Positions 27,344 to 35,591 of a stretch of 64,000 nt of DNA are shown here, one piece after another. The notes beneath the pieces are model-generated. The model ran no database searches, was not told where the DNA came from, and saw only the letters and a program-made list of their open reading frames with translations. This stretch comes from Acidimicrobiaceae bacterium. Lineage in GTDB: Bacteria > Actinomycetota > Acidimicrobiia > Acidimicrobiales > RAAP-2. The position numbers and the translations under genes were made by a program. The DNA lies in contig PLHJ01000005.1 in assembly GCA_003138895.1 (NCBI GenBank), forward strand, positions 113,086-177,085. Direction: 5' to 3'. Each line of letters opens with the position of its first letter. Positions within the stretch are counted from its first letter, which is position 1.

Positions 27344-28416
27344 ACGAACTCTTCATCACGCTCGACCAACTGCAGCGTCCTTTCCCGGGGGGTATTGGTA
27401 CCTATGCGACGGGTCTTCTGCAAGGTCTGAAGGAATTAGCAATGGATGACTTCAACGTCACCGGCGTCATTGCCAAAGGAAAAGTACTGGTTGACGTTAA
27501 CGCCTTGAATATTGCGATATCGTCGTCGCCCTTTGGGCTGCGTACCACCACTGCGCTCTGGCCCTACAGGGCACTGGGCGTGACAAAGCAAGCCACGATT
27601 GTGCACGCGACGTCAATGGCGGGACCTTATCGCGGAGGAAGTTCTTCCGCCATCCATTCTGTGTTGATCCACGACCTGGCGTGGCGAGACGCGCCAGAAC
27701 TCACGACTCGTCGGGGTCGAAGTTTTCACGAACGACGCCTAAAGATAATGAAAAATGTCGAAGGTCTACGTATCTTCGTGTATTCACCTTTGATGCGCAA
27801 CACGTTAGAAGACGTCGGATTCTCACGAGAACAGGTGCACCTTGTTCGGCTCGGTGTCGACGACGTCGACGGACATGATGCAACAGAAACTGCACGTGAG
27901 CTACTTCGTCAACACGGCATCGACGGCCCGTTCAGCTTGTTTGTTGGCACTCGAGAGCCCCGAAAGAACCTCGAGCGTCTCATTGGCGCTCACCGAGAAG
28001 CACGTCAGTCGGGCTACGACGTTGGACCGCTCGTACTTGTTGGCCCGAGCGGATGGGGCGAAGTTCCGACGAGTGACGCGACGGTGATTCCACAAGTGGA
28101 ACGCCCGGTACTTCGATCACTGATTTCTTTGGCGGCACTCCTTGCGTACGTACCAATCCGCGAAGGTTGGGGACTTCCGCCCGTGGAAGCGCTTCGTCTG
28201 GGCACACGCGTTGTGGTGAGCGAATCAGTGCCGAGCGTGAACGACAATATGCACGTCGTTAAGGTAAATCCAATGGAGACGTCGTCCATTGCGCAAGGAC
28301 TCGTTGCCGCAATTTCGCAAGGCGACGCAAGCGACGATAAGTCGGCGCGAGCTGCTTCGGTAGCGGCGTTGACGTGGCGTAACTGTGCGCTAGATCACTT
28401 GGCGGGATGGCAATGA
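27340..28416 (+). CDS. Glycosyltransferase family 4 protein
   Basis: The 358-residue GT-B protein begins with FITLDQLQRPFPGGIGTYATGLLQGL, typical of the GT4 acceptor domain, then VHATSMAGPY, SVLIHDLAWRDAPEL, FVGTREPRKNLERLIGAH and, in the donor domain, REGWGLPPVEALRLGTRVVVSES, which contains the E-x7-E motif. It likely transfers a hexose from a nucleotide sugar (GDP-mannose or similar) during surface polysaccharide assembly. It overlaps both neighbours by 4 bases. Confidence 0.92.
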   Translation: MNELFITLDQLQRPFPGGIGTYATGLLQGLKELAMDDFNVTGVIAKGKVLVDVNALNIAISSSPFGLRTTTALWPYRALGVTKQATIVHATSMAGPYRGGSSSAIHSVLIHDLAWRDAPELTTRRGRSFHERRLKIMKNVEGLRIFVYSPLMRNTLEDVGFSREQVHLVRLGVDDVDGHDATETARELLRQHGIDGPFSLFVGTREPRKNLERLIGAHREARQSGYDVGPLVLVGPSGWGEVPTSDATVIPQVERPVLRSLISLAALLAYVPIREGWGLPPVEALRLGTRVVVSESVPSVNDNMHVVKVNPMETSSIAQGLVAAISQGDASDDKSARAASVAALTWRNCALDHLAGWQ

Positions 28417-29546
28417 GGGTTTCACTCGACGTGTCGGCGGTGCCGCGGTCGCCCGCAGGGGCTGGTCGTTACATCATCGAACTGGCGCAACGACTTGACA
28501 GTACCAATCTCGATCTCACGCTCGTGAGCCGAAAAGGTGATGCGCAGCGATGGCGTGAAAGTTCGCCCGGAGCCGTCGTGGCGGACATTGTTCCAAAGAG
28601 TCGACCAGCGCGACTTCTCTACGAGCGGTTCATCGTTGGAAGATTCGGTGCGCCACGCACGTCCGACGTTTGGCATTCGCCGCACTACTCAATGCCTCGA
28701 GGGCTGCAAACCGCGACCGTCGTCACCATCCATGATTTGACGTATTTTTCGAATCCCGAGTGGCACGAGAAGAGCAAGGTTCAGTTTTTCAAACGCTCCA
28801 TGCGTTACGCCGCTAAGCACGCCGATGTTCTCATTGCCGTGAGTGAGTTCACCGCCGAACAAATGAAGCGGTACATTCCCACGCGAAAGCCCGTCGTCGT
28901 GGCTCCCCACGGCGTAGACCTCGAACACTTTTCTACCAAGGGCCAAAATGACGAGGCACTCATTGCTCCGTTTCGCGACGGCGACGTGCCGTATATCTTC
29001 TTTGTGGGAACTCTGGAACCCAGAAAGGGCTTGGATTTTCTTCTCGATGCATTCGCGAGTGTGGCAACAACACACCCGGAACTCGAACTCTGGATTGCCG
29101 GGCAACGTGGATGGGGAAGGAACACGGTTGATGAACGGCTGGCTCATCACCCATTTGCATCTCGGATTCGCCAACTCGGCTACGTTGCCAACGAGGTGCT
29201 GCCGGCGCTTTTTCGTCAAGCGAGCGTGGTGGCTTATCCCTCGCGGGGAGAAGGATTCGGACTGCCCGTCTTAGAAGCATTGGCTTGTGGAGCGGTCGTG
29301 GTGACCAGTGCGGGAACGGTTATGGAGGAAGTTGCTGGTGACGCCGCAATGCTCGTGCGAGTGGGCGATATTGCTCAACTCGCCGAAGCTCTCGACAAAG
29401 GTCTTGGCCTTACGGATGAACAGCGTGGTGAAGTGGCCGTTCGAGCTCGGTCACGTTCTGAGGTCTACACCTGGGACGTAGCGATTGCTCGCCACCTTGA
29501 GGCTTATGATCTCGCGAAATCTGAGTTCGCCAGGAACCGTCGGTAG
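28413..29546 (+). CDS. Glycosyltransferase family 4 protein
   Basis: The 377-residue GT-B protein has VSLDVSAVPRSPAGAGRYIIELAQRL, DVWHSPHYSMPRG, TVVTIHDLTYFSNPEWH, VSEFTAEQMKRY, FVGTLEPRKGLDFLLDAF and the donor-site segment SRGEGFGLPVLEALACGAVVVTSAG with the E-x7-E motif. It resembles mannosyl/rhamnosyltransferases such as WbaZ or MtfB. I use the ATG at 28413, which gives a 4-base ATGA overlap; 28407 is an alternative. It is followed after 8 bases by a GDP-deoxyhexose reductase, so rhamnose-type donors are plausible. Confidence 0.93.
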   Translation: MRVSLDVSAVPRSPAGAGRYIIELAQRLDSTNLDLTLVSRKGDAQRWRESSPGAVVADIVPKSRPARLLYERFIVGRFGAPRTSDVWHSPHYSMPRGLQTATVVTIHDLTYFSNPEWHEKSKVQFFKRSMRYAAKHADVLIAVSEFTAEQMKRYIPTRKPVVVAPHGVDLEHFSTKGQNDEALIAPFRDGDVPYIFFVGTLEPRKGLDFLLDAFASVATTHPELELWIAGQRGWGRNTVDERLAHHPFASRIRQLGYVANEVLPALFRQASVVAYPSRGEGFGLPVLEALACGAVVVTSAGTVMEEVAGDAAMLVRVGDIAQLAEALDKGLGLTDEQRGEVAVRARSRSEVYTWDVAIARHLEAYDLAKSEFARNRR

Positions 29547-29554
29547 AGTTTTCT

Positions 29555-30442
29555 ATGCGCGCATTGATAACGGGCGGTAAAGGTTTTGTTGGTCGCCACC
29601 TCAACGAACACTTACTGAGCGAGAACGATGATGTCACCGTAATTGATCTTGAACACGACGTCACGAACAACACAGAAATGCGCCATGTGATGCAGGACGC
29701 ACAGCCTGACGTCATCTACCACCTCGCAGCGCTAAGTCACGTGGGGACATCGTGGAACGATCCGTCGGGGGTGTTAAACGTGAACGTGCTCGGCACCGCC
29801 AACGTGTTGGCCGCCGCACGCGAAGAAGTCCCCGACGCTCTGACACTGGTTATTAGTTCGGCCGAGGTCTACGGCATTGTCTCGCCAGAACAGTTACCTC
29901 TGACGGAAGATTCGATCGTGCAACCGTCGTCACCTTATGCGGCGAGTAAAGCGGCGGCAGAAGTCGTTGCGCTCCAGGCGTCTCGAGGTTTTTCGCAAAA
30001 GGTAATCGTGGTTCGTCCGTTTAATCACGTGGGACCGGGTCAGGCCCCAACGTTCTTCGTTCCTGCTCTCGCGAATCGACTTATAGCGGCAAAGCGCGAG
30101 GGTCGCACCAGCGTGCCGGTGGGCGAACTCTCAACGCGTCGTGATTTCACGGATGTGCGCGACGTTGTGCGGGCTTATCGCCTCGTAGCAACCCAAGGTG
30201 AGCCGGGCGAGACTTACAACGTTGCGAGTGGTGTTGATCGTTCTATGAGCGACGTTGCGCAAATGCTTCTCGACGCGGTCGGAGCCCAGATTGAACTGAG
30301 CGTTGATTTGAACCTGCTTCGGCCCGTCGACGTTCCCGTTCTTCGCGGTGACGCGAACAAACTGCGAGCAGCGACCGGTTGGCAACCGGAAATGGATTTT
30401 GTGACGACGATTAACGACGTCGTTGCTGAATTAGTCCTCTGA
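29555..30442 (+). CDS. NAD-dependent epimerase/dehydratase, probably GDP-4-keto-6-deoxy-D-mannose reductase
   Basis: The 295-residue short-chain dehydrogenase has the Rossmann start ALITGGKGFVGRHLNEHL, the catalytic region VISSAEVYG and SPYAASKAAAE (Tyr-x3-Lys), and VVRPFNHVGPGQ, which is characteristic of Rmd-type reductases making GDP-D-rhamnose. The enzyme would need GDP-4-keto-6-deoxymannose from a Gmd dehydratase, which is not in this window. A TAGAGT hexamer 5 bases before the ATG may give a separate leaderless transcript. The 3' end overlaps the convergent gene by 12 bases. Confidence 0.85.
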   Translation: MRALITGGKGFVGRHLNEHLLSENDDVTVIDLEHDVTNNTEMRHVMQDAQPDVIYHLAALSHVGTSWNDPSGVLNVNVLGTANVLAAAREEVPDALTLVISSAEVYGIVSPEQLPLTEDSIVQPSSPYAASKAAAEVVALQASRGFSQKVIVVRPFNHVGPGQAPTFFVPALANRLIAAKREGRTSVPVGELSTRRDFTDVRDVVRAYRLVATQGEPGETYNVASGVDRSMSDVAQMLLDAVGAQIELSVDLNLLRPVDVPVLRGDANKLRAATGWQPEMDFVTTINDVVAELVL

Positions 30443-30859
30443 GGGGGTCTCTTCGTCATGGTTACTAATGCGCTCTTTCAGATGTGCGCGCAGTGAATCC
30501 GTCGCTTCGCGGGCCTTCTGCACGGCGGCACGGGTAGCTTCGGGCAACTTCTCCTGGTAGGGAGCAGTCAACGAGTCAATTGCCTTGAGTGCTTGATCGA
30601 CCTTGGCATCTACCAAGTTGACCGTATCCTTCAGCGACTTCTTCACGTTGTCTGAACTTTCGCCAACGTTGGCGTCAATCTTTTCCTGTGTGCTCTTCGC
30701 GGCCACAGTGATTTTTTGCGCACTAATCACGCCTAATCCAACGAGCGTATAGAGCGCGTCGGTGGCCTTCTTTGCCGTTTCGTTCGTCTCGATGAACGCC
30801 TTCGCTTTAGCGGCGGCCTCGCGACCAATCTTCGTTGTTACGTCAGTGGGATCAACCAT
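30431..30859 (-). CDS. Lys/Ala-rich amphipathic helical protein, HbhA/phasin-like, unknown function
   Basis: The 142-residue protein is almost entirely predicted helix, with alternating Ala, Lys, Glu and Val (KIGREAAAKAKAFIETNETAKKATDAL and later VQKAREATDSLRAHLKER), one slightly hydrophobic patch (LYTLVGLGVISAQK) and no cysteine. This composition resembles mycobacterial heparin-binding haemagglutinin, phasins and apolipoprotein-like stress proteins, but no specific family can be assigned. GAGGAAACC precedes the ATG. A TATACT -10 and an inverted repeat TGCTAAC/GTTAGCA lie upstream. Confidence 0.75.
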   Translation of the reverse strand: MVDPTDVTTKIGREAAAKAKAFIETNETAKKATDALYTLVGLGVISAQKITVAAKSTQEKIDANVGESSDNVKKSLKDTVNLVDAKVDQALKAIDSLTAPYQEKLPEATRAAVQKAREATDSLRAHLKERISNHDEETPSED

Positions 30860-30878
30860 GGTTTCCTCATTTCTTGAG

Positions 30879-30918
30879 TGCTAACTAAAGTATAGCATTT
30901 TGCAAGAAATAGTTAGCA
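30879..30918 (-). promoter_or_regulatory. Promoter region with inverted repeat TGCTAAC-N26-GTTAGCA
   Basis: Perfect 7-base arms (30879-30885 and 30912-30918) flank a TATACT -10 hexamer (minus strand, 30889-30894) in front of the helical protein gene. The inner arm is part of TTAGCACTC (minus strand, 30876-30884), identical to one half of the CIRCE heat-shock operator, and overlaps ACTCAAG, one half of the HspR HAIR element; neither operator is complete. A repressor bound to both arms would cover the promoter. Confidence 0.45.
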
Positions 30919-30958
30919 ACCATTGCGAACCGGCGTTGCCAACTAGCCTTAGATACCC

Positions 30959-33900
30959 ATGGACTCCCGAGCTCCTGCGGTTGTCGCCGTTGTTGTCACT
31001 ACTGGTCCTGGACCCGGACTCGAGGCCACTTTGGCATCTCTGGTGGCCCAGGAATACGAAGAATTAAGCATCCTGGTCGTCGCCAACGGTGATTTTGACG
31101 ACGTTCCGAACCGAGTCGCGGCCGTAGCCCCAAGCGCGTTCGTCAAGATGCTGGACGATAACCGTGGCTACGGCGGGGCCTGTAATGAAGGTGCCCTGGC
31201 GGTCGAGGGCGCGGCTTTTTTCCTCTTTTGTCACGACGACATTCGGCTCGATTCTCGAGCCGTAAGCCAGTTAGTCGAGGCGGCGTACCGAACGAATGCA
31301 GGCATTGTCACGCCAAAGTTCGTGCACTACAACGATCCTCTCGTCTTGTTGCACGCGGGCCAAGTGGCCGACCGCTTTGGTTCGGTACAAGAGCGCATTG
31401 AAGTTGGTGAAATCGACCACGGACAGCAAGACCTCGAGCGAGACGTCTTTGTGGCTCCCGGCGGCGCCACTCTCATCCGAGCAGATCTGTTTACGATTCT
31501 TCGGGGATTCGACCCGCTGATTCCGGTACTTGGCGAAGACCTCGACATTTGCTGGCGCGCACAAGTGGCGGGAGCTCGAATTGTCGTAGCTCCCGGTGCG
31601 GTTGTTGCGCACCGTGAAACGATTGCCACGGGTCAACGAGCCGTCACCGCAGTAGGAACGCGACGGGCGAGTCGACAAGATTTGCAGCGCCGCCATCAAC
31701 TGCTCGTGGTGTGCACGGCGTGGGGTCCGATTTCTCTTCTCACGACACTGCCGCTGCTGATGTTGCTCGAAGTATTTGAAATCGGCCTCGCGCTCATTGG
31801 TCGAGACCTCGACCGCGCGGGAGCAATTGTGGGATCGTGGCGCTGGGTCCTTAGAAACCTTGGTCGCATCCGCCAGCGTCGCCGCCAACTGCGCTCGATT
31901 CGCTCACTTCGCGATTCCGAGATTCGACGTCTCCAAGTACCGGGTTCTAGCCGAGTGCGCCGGTTTTTTCTCGCGCTACTCCACGAAGGTCTTGATACCG
32001 CTAGAGGCGTCATTCCCCATGATGAAGTGTCCGACGCATTGATTGCCGACTCCGGTGTTGGCTTTGGATCTTCCTTTGGCGACGTCACGGAATTTGACGA
32101 TATGGACGACCTGATACTGGAGAGGGCGCACCGTCCTTCACGCATCTTCACGGGATTTCGTTCGCAGGCAATCTTGTTGTTCGTCGTGACGATTGCTTGG
32201 TTACTTGGATCTCGAAATCTCGTGGCCATGCACTTGCCCCTCATTGGGAGACTGGCGCCTCTTGACTCGTGGTGGACAACGTGGCGTCACTTCTTTGCGT
32301 CGTGGACATCGAGCGGTGTGGGAACAGGTACGCCAGGAATGCCTGGCTACGGCGTGCTCGGGTTTGCTGGAACATTTGTCTTTGGACGAATGGGTGTGCT
32401 TCCTCGGGCGGCGTTGATATTTGCTGTGCCCATTGGAGCACTCGGCATTGCGCGCTTACTGAAGGAGCAGGTTTCCAACCGCGCTCGCATTGTGGCGTCT
32501 ATTGCGTATCTTGCGCTTCCGCTGGGCGTCAACATGATTCAGCAAGGAAGAGTTGATGTCCTCGTCGTCGTGGCGGGTCTTCCGTACTTGGTGCGTCGCA
32601 TTTTCACGTTGATGGACGTTCCCGGGTTTCAACGCGACTACCCCCATCACATTCACTTTGGTCACATTGGTTGGCGCTCAACGAGAGAGGGCCAACAAAC
32701 CATCACGCTGTTGCTCGCCGCCGTCATGACGGCGCTGGCGCCCGCGACGTTCATAGTGGTGGGTGTGCTGGTTCTCGGATCCGTTGTTGCCAAGAGGCTT
32801 GGCGGAAGAGACGAAGGCGAGCATAAAAATCCTTGGCGATTCCTCGGCTCGCTCTGGATGGGTCTCGCCATCTTGTTGCTGCCCATGACGGTCGACACGC
32901 TGCTCGCCGGGCGCGGCGCGTTAGGAGTGTTTGGACTTTCGCAGTCATCGTGGACCGCACCGAGTTTCGGGGCGCTTGTTCGAGGGGCGGACGGTTCGTT
33001 TGGCGGGGGATGGGGAGGCTGGTTGTTACCCGCCTTTGCCGTCATTGCGATTCTTCTTTCGAGGGGCCCGCGACGAATTTTGGCTGTTCGTTTCGCGTCA
33101 GTGGCGACGGTGGCGCTGCTTCTTTCGACGGTGGTGGACCACCACCTCAGTGGCCCGTTTGCTCCCGACGCCGATGTTTTGCTCGTCGTTGTGATGGTGG
33201 CGATGGCCGCTCTCGTGGGAACGGGTGTGTCGTCGCTCGAGAATGATTTGAAGGATTCAAATTTTGGCTGGCGTCAGATGATGGCGGCGGGCGCGTCACT
33301 CGTGCTCGTTGCTGCCGTGATTCCCTTCTTCGCTGAAGTTTCAAGTGGCCGATTCAATTTGCCCACGACGAGTTCCGCCGAATCGTTAAGCAATCTTTCG
33401 CCCTACGCCTACGGGGGCTATCGAGTTTTGTGGCTCGCCAATCCGAATGTTCTTCCTCTCTCGGGTTGGTCGGTGGAGCCGGGGCTCGCCGCCGCGACGT
33501 CAACCAACGGTTTGCCCAGTGGCGTTTCCTTGTTCACGCCACCCAACGCCGGCACGAGTGGTCTTCTCTTGCAAGACGTGAATAAGACAGTCTCGGGACA
33601 GACTGTGCGACTCGGCCAGCTCTTGGCACCCGCGGGTATATCGCTGATTGTGGTGATGAACTCTTCGGCGCCGTCGCTCGGGGGAAGTCAGGCGTCAATT
33701 GTTCGTTCCGTTCCGGCCAACCTGATTCCGTCTCTTGATCACCAAACGGATCTGTCGCTCGTCTTGCAGACGGCGTCGATGCACGTCTATACAAATTCCG
33801 CTTTCCACGGCGTCATTTCACTTCGTCAATCGCCGTTCGGGGCAATGTCTTCAAGCACGACTGCGTCGTCGGGATCGAGCATTACCAATCTCACGCCGAT

Positions 33901-34243
33901 TTTGGGAGACGCGACGCAGAGCGGTTACGCCAATTACGGTCAGGTTCTCGTCGGCGAAGCACCGGCGTCGGCCTTCGCACTCAATCAAGACGGCAATCCC
34001 ACTCCACGAAAGGTCGTGTTGGGCTGGGTCGGTGCCTACACCGTGAGTTCGAGCTCCGCTCCCAAACTGAAGCTTGTCCTTCACCAATTCCCCCTCAATG
34101 GCTTGTTGGCCATCTTCACTCTGGGTCTATGGGGCGTCTCGCTCTTGGGATTTGGTGGCGTACAGCGACTTGAAGAAATTATCGGTCGAAAGCCTCGAGG
34201 CGTCATTGTGCGTCGAGGAGAGAGTGACGCCGGCAATGACTAG
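30959..34243 (+). CDS. Large membrane-embedded family 2 glycosyltransferase
   Basis: The 1094-residue protein has an N-terminal GT2 (GT-A) domain (about 1-250) with VVAVVVTTGPGPGLEATLASL, DDNRGYGGACNEGA, the DxD-like FCHDDIRLD and GEDLDICWRAQVAGARIVVAP. The rest is a large membrane domain with a dozen or more hydrophobic segments between about 390 and 800, an extracytoplasmic part (about 810-1050) and a final TM helix (LLAIFTLGLWGVSLLGFGG). The arrangement matches actinobacterial GT2 proteins encoded beside DUF5719 proteins in the F420/mannose region. It probably builds or exports a cell-envelope glycan; the substrate is unknown. Confidence 0.88.
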   Translation: MDSRAPAVVAVVVTTGPGPGLEATLASLVAQEYEELSILVVANGDFDDVPNRVAAVAPSAFVKMLDDNRGYGGACNEGALAVEGAAFFLFCHDDIRLDSRAVSQLVEAAYRTNAGIVTPKFVHYNDPLVLLHAGQVADRFGSVQERIEVGEIDHGQQDLERDVFVAPGGATLIRADLFTILRGFDPLIPVLGEDLDICWRAQVAGARIVVAPGAVVAHRETIATGQRAVTAVGTRRASRQDLQRRHQLLVVCTAWGPISLLTTLPLLMLLEVFEIGLALIGRDLDRAGAIVGSWRWVLRNLGRIRQRRRQLRSIRSLRDSEIRRLQVPGSSRVRRFFLALLHEGLDTARGVIPHDEVSDALIADSGVGFGSSFGDVTEFDDMDDLILERAHRPSRIFTGFRSQAILLFVVTIAWLLGSRNLVAMHLPLIGRLAPLDSWWTTWRHFFASWTSSGVGTGTPGMPGYGVLGFAGTFVFGRMGVLPRAALIFAVPIGALGIARLLKEQVSNRARIVASIAYLALPLGVNMIQQGRVDVLVVVAGLPYLVRRIFTLMDVPGFQRDYPHHIHFGHIGWRSTREGQQTITLLLAAVMTALAPATFIVVGVLVLGSVVAKRLGGRDEGEHKNPWRFLGSLWMGLAILLLPMTVDTLLAGRGALGVFGLSQSSWTAPSFGALVRGADGSFGGGWGGWLLPAFAVIAILLSRGPRRILAVRFASVATVALLLSTVVDHHLSGPFAPDADVLLVVVMVAMAALVGTGVSSLENDLKDSNFGWRQMMAAGASLVLVAAVIPFFAEVSSGRFNLPTTSSAESLSNLSPYAYGGYRVLWLANPNVLPLSGWSVEPGLAAATSTNGLPSGVSLFTPPNAGTSGLLLQDVNKTVSGQTVRLGQLLAPAGISLIVVMNSSAPSLGGSQASIVRSVPANLIPSLDHQTDLSLVLQTASMHVYTNSAFHGVISLRQSPFGAMSSSTTASSGSSITNLTPILGDATQSGYANYGQVLVGEAPASAFALNQDGNPTPRKVVLGWVGAYTVSSSSAPKLKLVLHQFPLNGLLAIFTLGLWGVSLLGFGGVQRLEEIIGRKPRGVIVRRGESDAGND

Positions 34244-35591
34244 GCATCATTACCGCCATCACTTTGCAGTGCTCTCCCTAACGGGCATGTTGGCGCTGGT
34301 TGGTGTTGGTAGTGCTCTCATTCACTCTTCCAATACAACGAGTCTTCCATCAGGTCTCAATATTCCCGTCACGGCGGAATCAACATCTATTTTCTGTACC
34401 GGGCTCACGAGTACGAACGTGGGGGCATCAGGGTCGATTGACTATCTCAACTCAGTAGACCTTTCGCGCCACGTCAGCGTTCTGATTTCCAGTGATGGGG
34501 GTTCGGCGTTTTCGAGTTTCACGATTCCGGCTCACGGAAACTACGTTTTCAATCCCGCGACGTTCACCAAAGGTTCCTACTTCGGAGTGACTGCCCTCGT
34601 GGACGGGGGAGGCGTGGTGGCCACCGAAAACCTCCATTCAACACAACCTTCGTCGGTGCCCTGTCAGAGCACTGGCGTTACCAACTGGTTCGCGACGGGC
34701 TTTGACACAACGGCAAATTCAACCGCAGTGATAAGCATTCTCAACCCGACAGCCACCCCCGCCGTGTACAACCTGCAAGTTGAGACGGCGAGCGGTTTCG
34801 TTGCCCCCGCTCCACTGCACGGCGTCCTCTTGCAACCGTTTCAAGAGGCGGCCGTGAATCTTGGTTCCGACATCGTCGATACGTCCAACATTGGTGTCAG
34901 CCTTCACGTGCTTCGAGGATCCGTGGTTGCCACGGGAATTCAACGAATTGGCGCGACGTCACCGAGTGAATCACTCATTGGTGGATCAACGGCTACTGCG
35001 AAGCACATTGTGTTCCCTTCCGTGACGACGGCCAATGGCTCGTCGGCGGACGTGCGCATTGCCAACCCCTCAAACGCCACTGCCCAAGTGACGCTGAACG
35101 TGGAACTTTCAAACTATTCCATCAGTCCCTTTACGTATTCACTGGCGCCCTTTGCGTCGGGTGACGTCGTGATAACGCCCAACCCTCGTGTTCCCGCCGC
35201 CGGGGACGCCATCGTGGACATTAAGTCCAACGTGGCGATTGACGCATCACTTCTTTCAGGAACCAAAGCGGGTTTTTGGCTGGCATCTAATCCCGGGGCT
35301 TCGACCTCGCAGGTTCTGGGACCGCCGTCGGGCCAAACGCTGAGTGACGAAACCATAGTGAACCTGACGAAGCACCGTATTCTCGTCAACGTCACGCCCT
35401 TTGGCGCTACCTCAACGATTGCGGTGTTGCGAATTCCCCGCGGAGGGAGTGCCTCGTTAAGCAGTGCCTTAGGACTAAAGGGAACCTTGCGAAAGACCTA
35501 TCAGTTGCAAAGCTCGAACGCGTTCGTCGTTACTGGCCCCGTCGTAAGCACGACCGGCATCTTTGAGGTGAACGGACTAAACGCTCGGTAA
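34236..35591 (+). CDS. Secreted DUF5719-like protein
   Basis: The 451-residue protein has an N-terminal signal or anchor (HFAVLSLTGMLALVGVGSALIHSS) and then a beta-rich extracytoplasmic region made of repeated immunoglobulin-like segments with NPTATPAVYNLQVET and ANPSNATAQVTLNVEL. Size, signal and position right after the large GT2 gene fit the actinobacterial DUF5719 family, whose function is not known to me. The ATG at 34236 overlaps the GT2 stop by 8 bases; the ORF-track start at 34074 lies inside the GT2 gene. The end overlaps ftsH by 15 bases. Confidence 0.75.
   Translation: MTRHHYRHHFAVLSLTGMLALVGVGSALIHSSNTTSLPSGLNIPVTAESTSIFCTGLTSTNVGASGSIDYLNSVDLSRHVSVLISSDGGSAFSSFTIPAHGNYVFNPATFTKGSYFGVTALVDGGGVVATENLHSTQPSSVPCQSTGVTNWFATGFDTTANSTAVISILNPTATPAVYNLQVETASGFVAPAPLHGVLLQPFQEAAVNLGSDIVDTSNIGVSLHVLRGSVVATGIQRIGATSPSESLIGGSTATAKHIVFPSVTTANGSSADVRIANPSNATAQVTLNVELSNYSISPFTYSLAPFASGDVVITPNPRVPAAGDAIVDIKSNVAIDASLLSGTKAGFWLASNPGASTSQVLGPPSGQTLSDETIVNLTKHRILVNVTPFGATSTIAVLRIPRGGSASLSSALGLKGTLRKTYQLQSSNAFVVTGPVVSTTGIFEVNGLNAR

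Noticed and set aside
30868-30892. Complete CIRCE or HAIR heat-shock operator
   Set aside because: Only one half of each consensus is present; reported as a variant inverted repeat instead.
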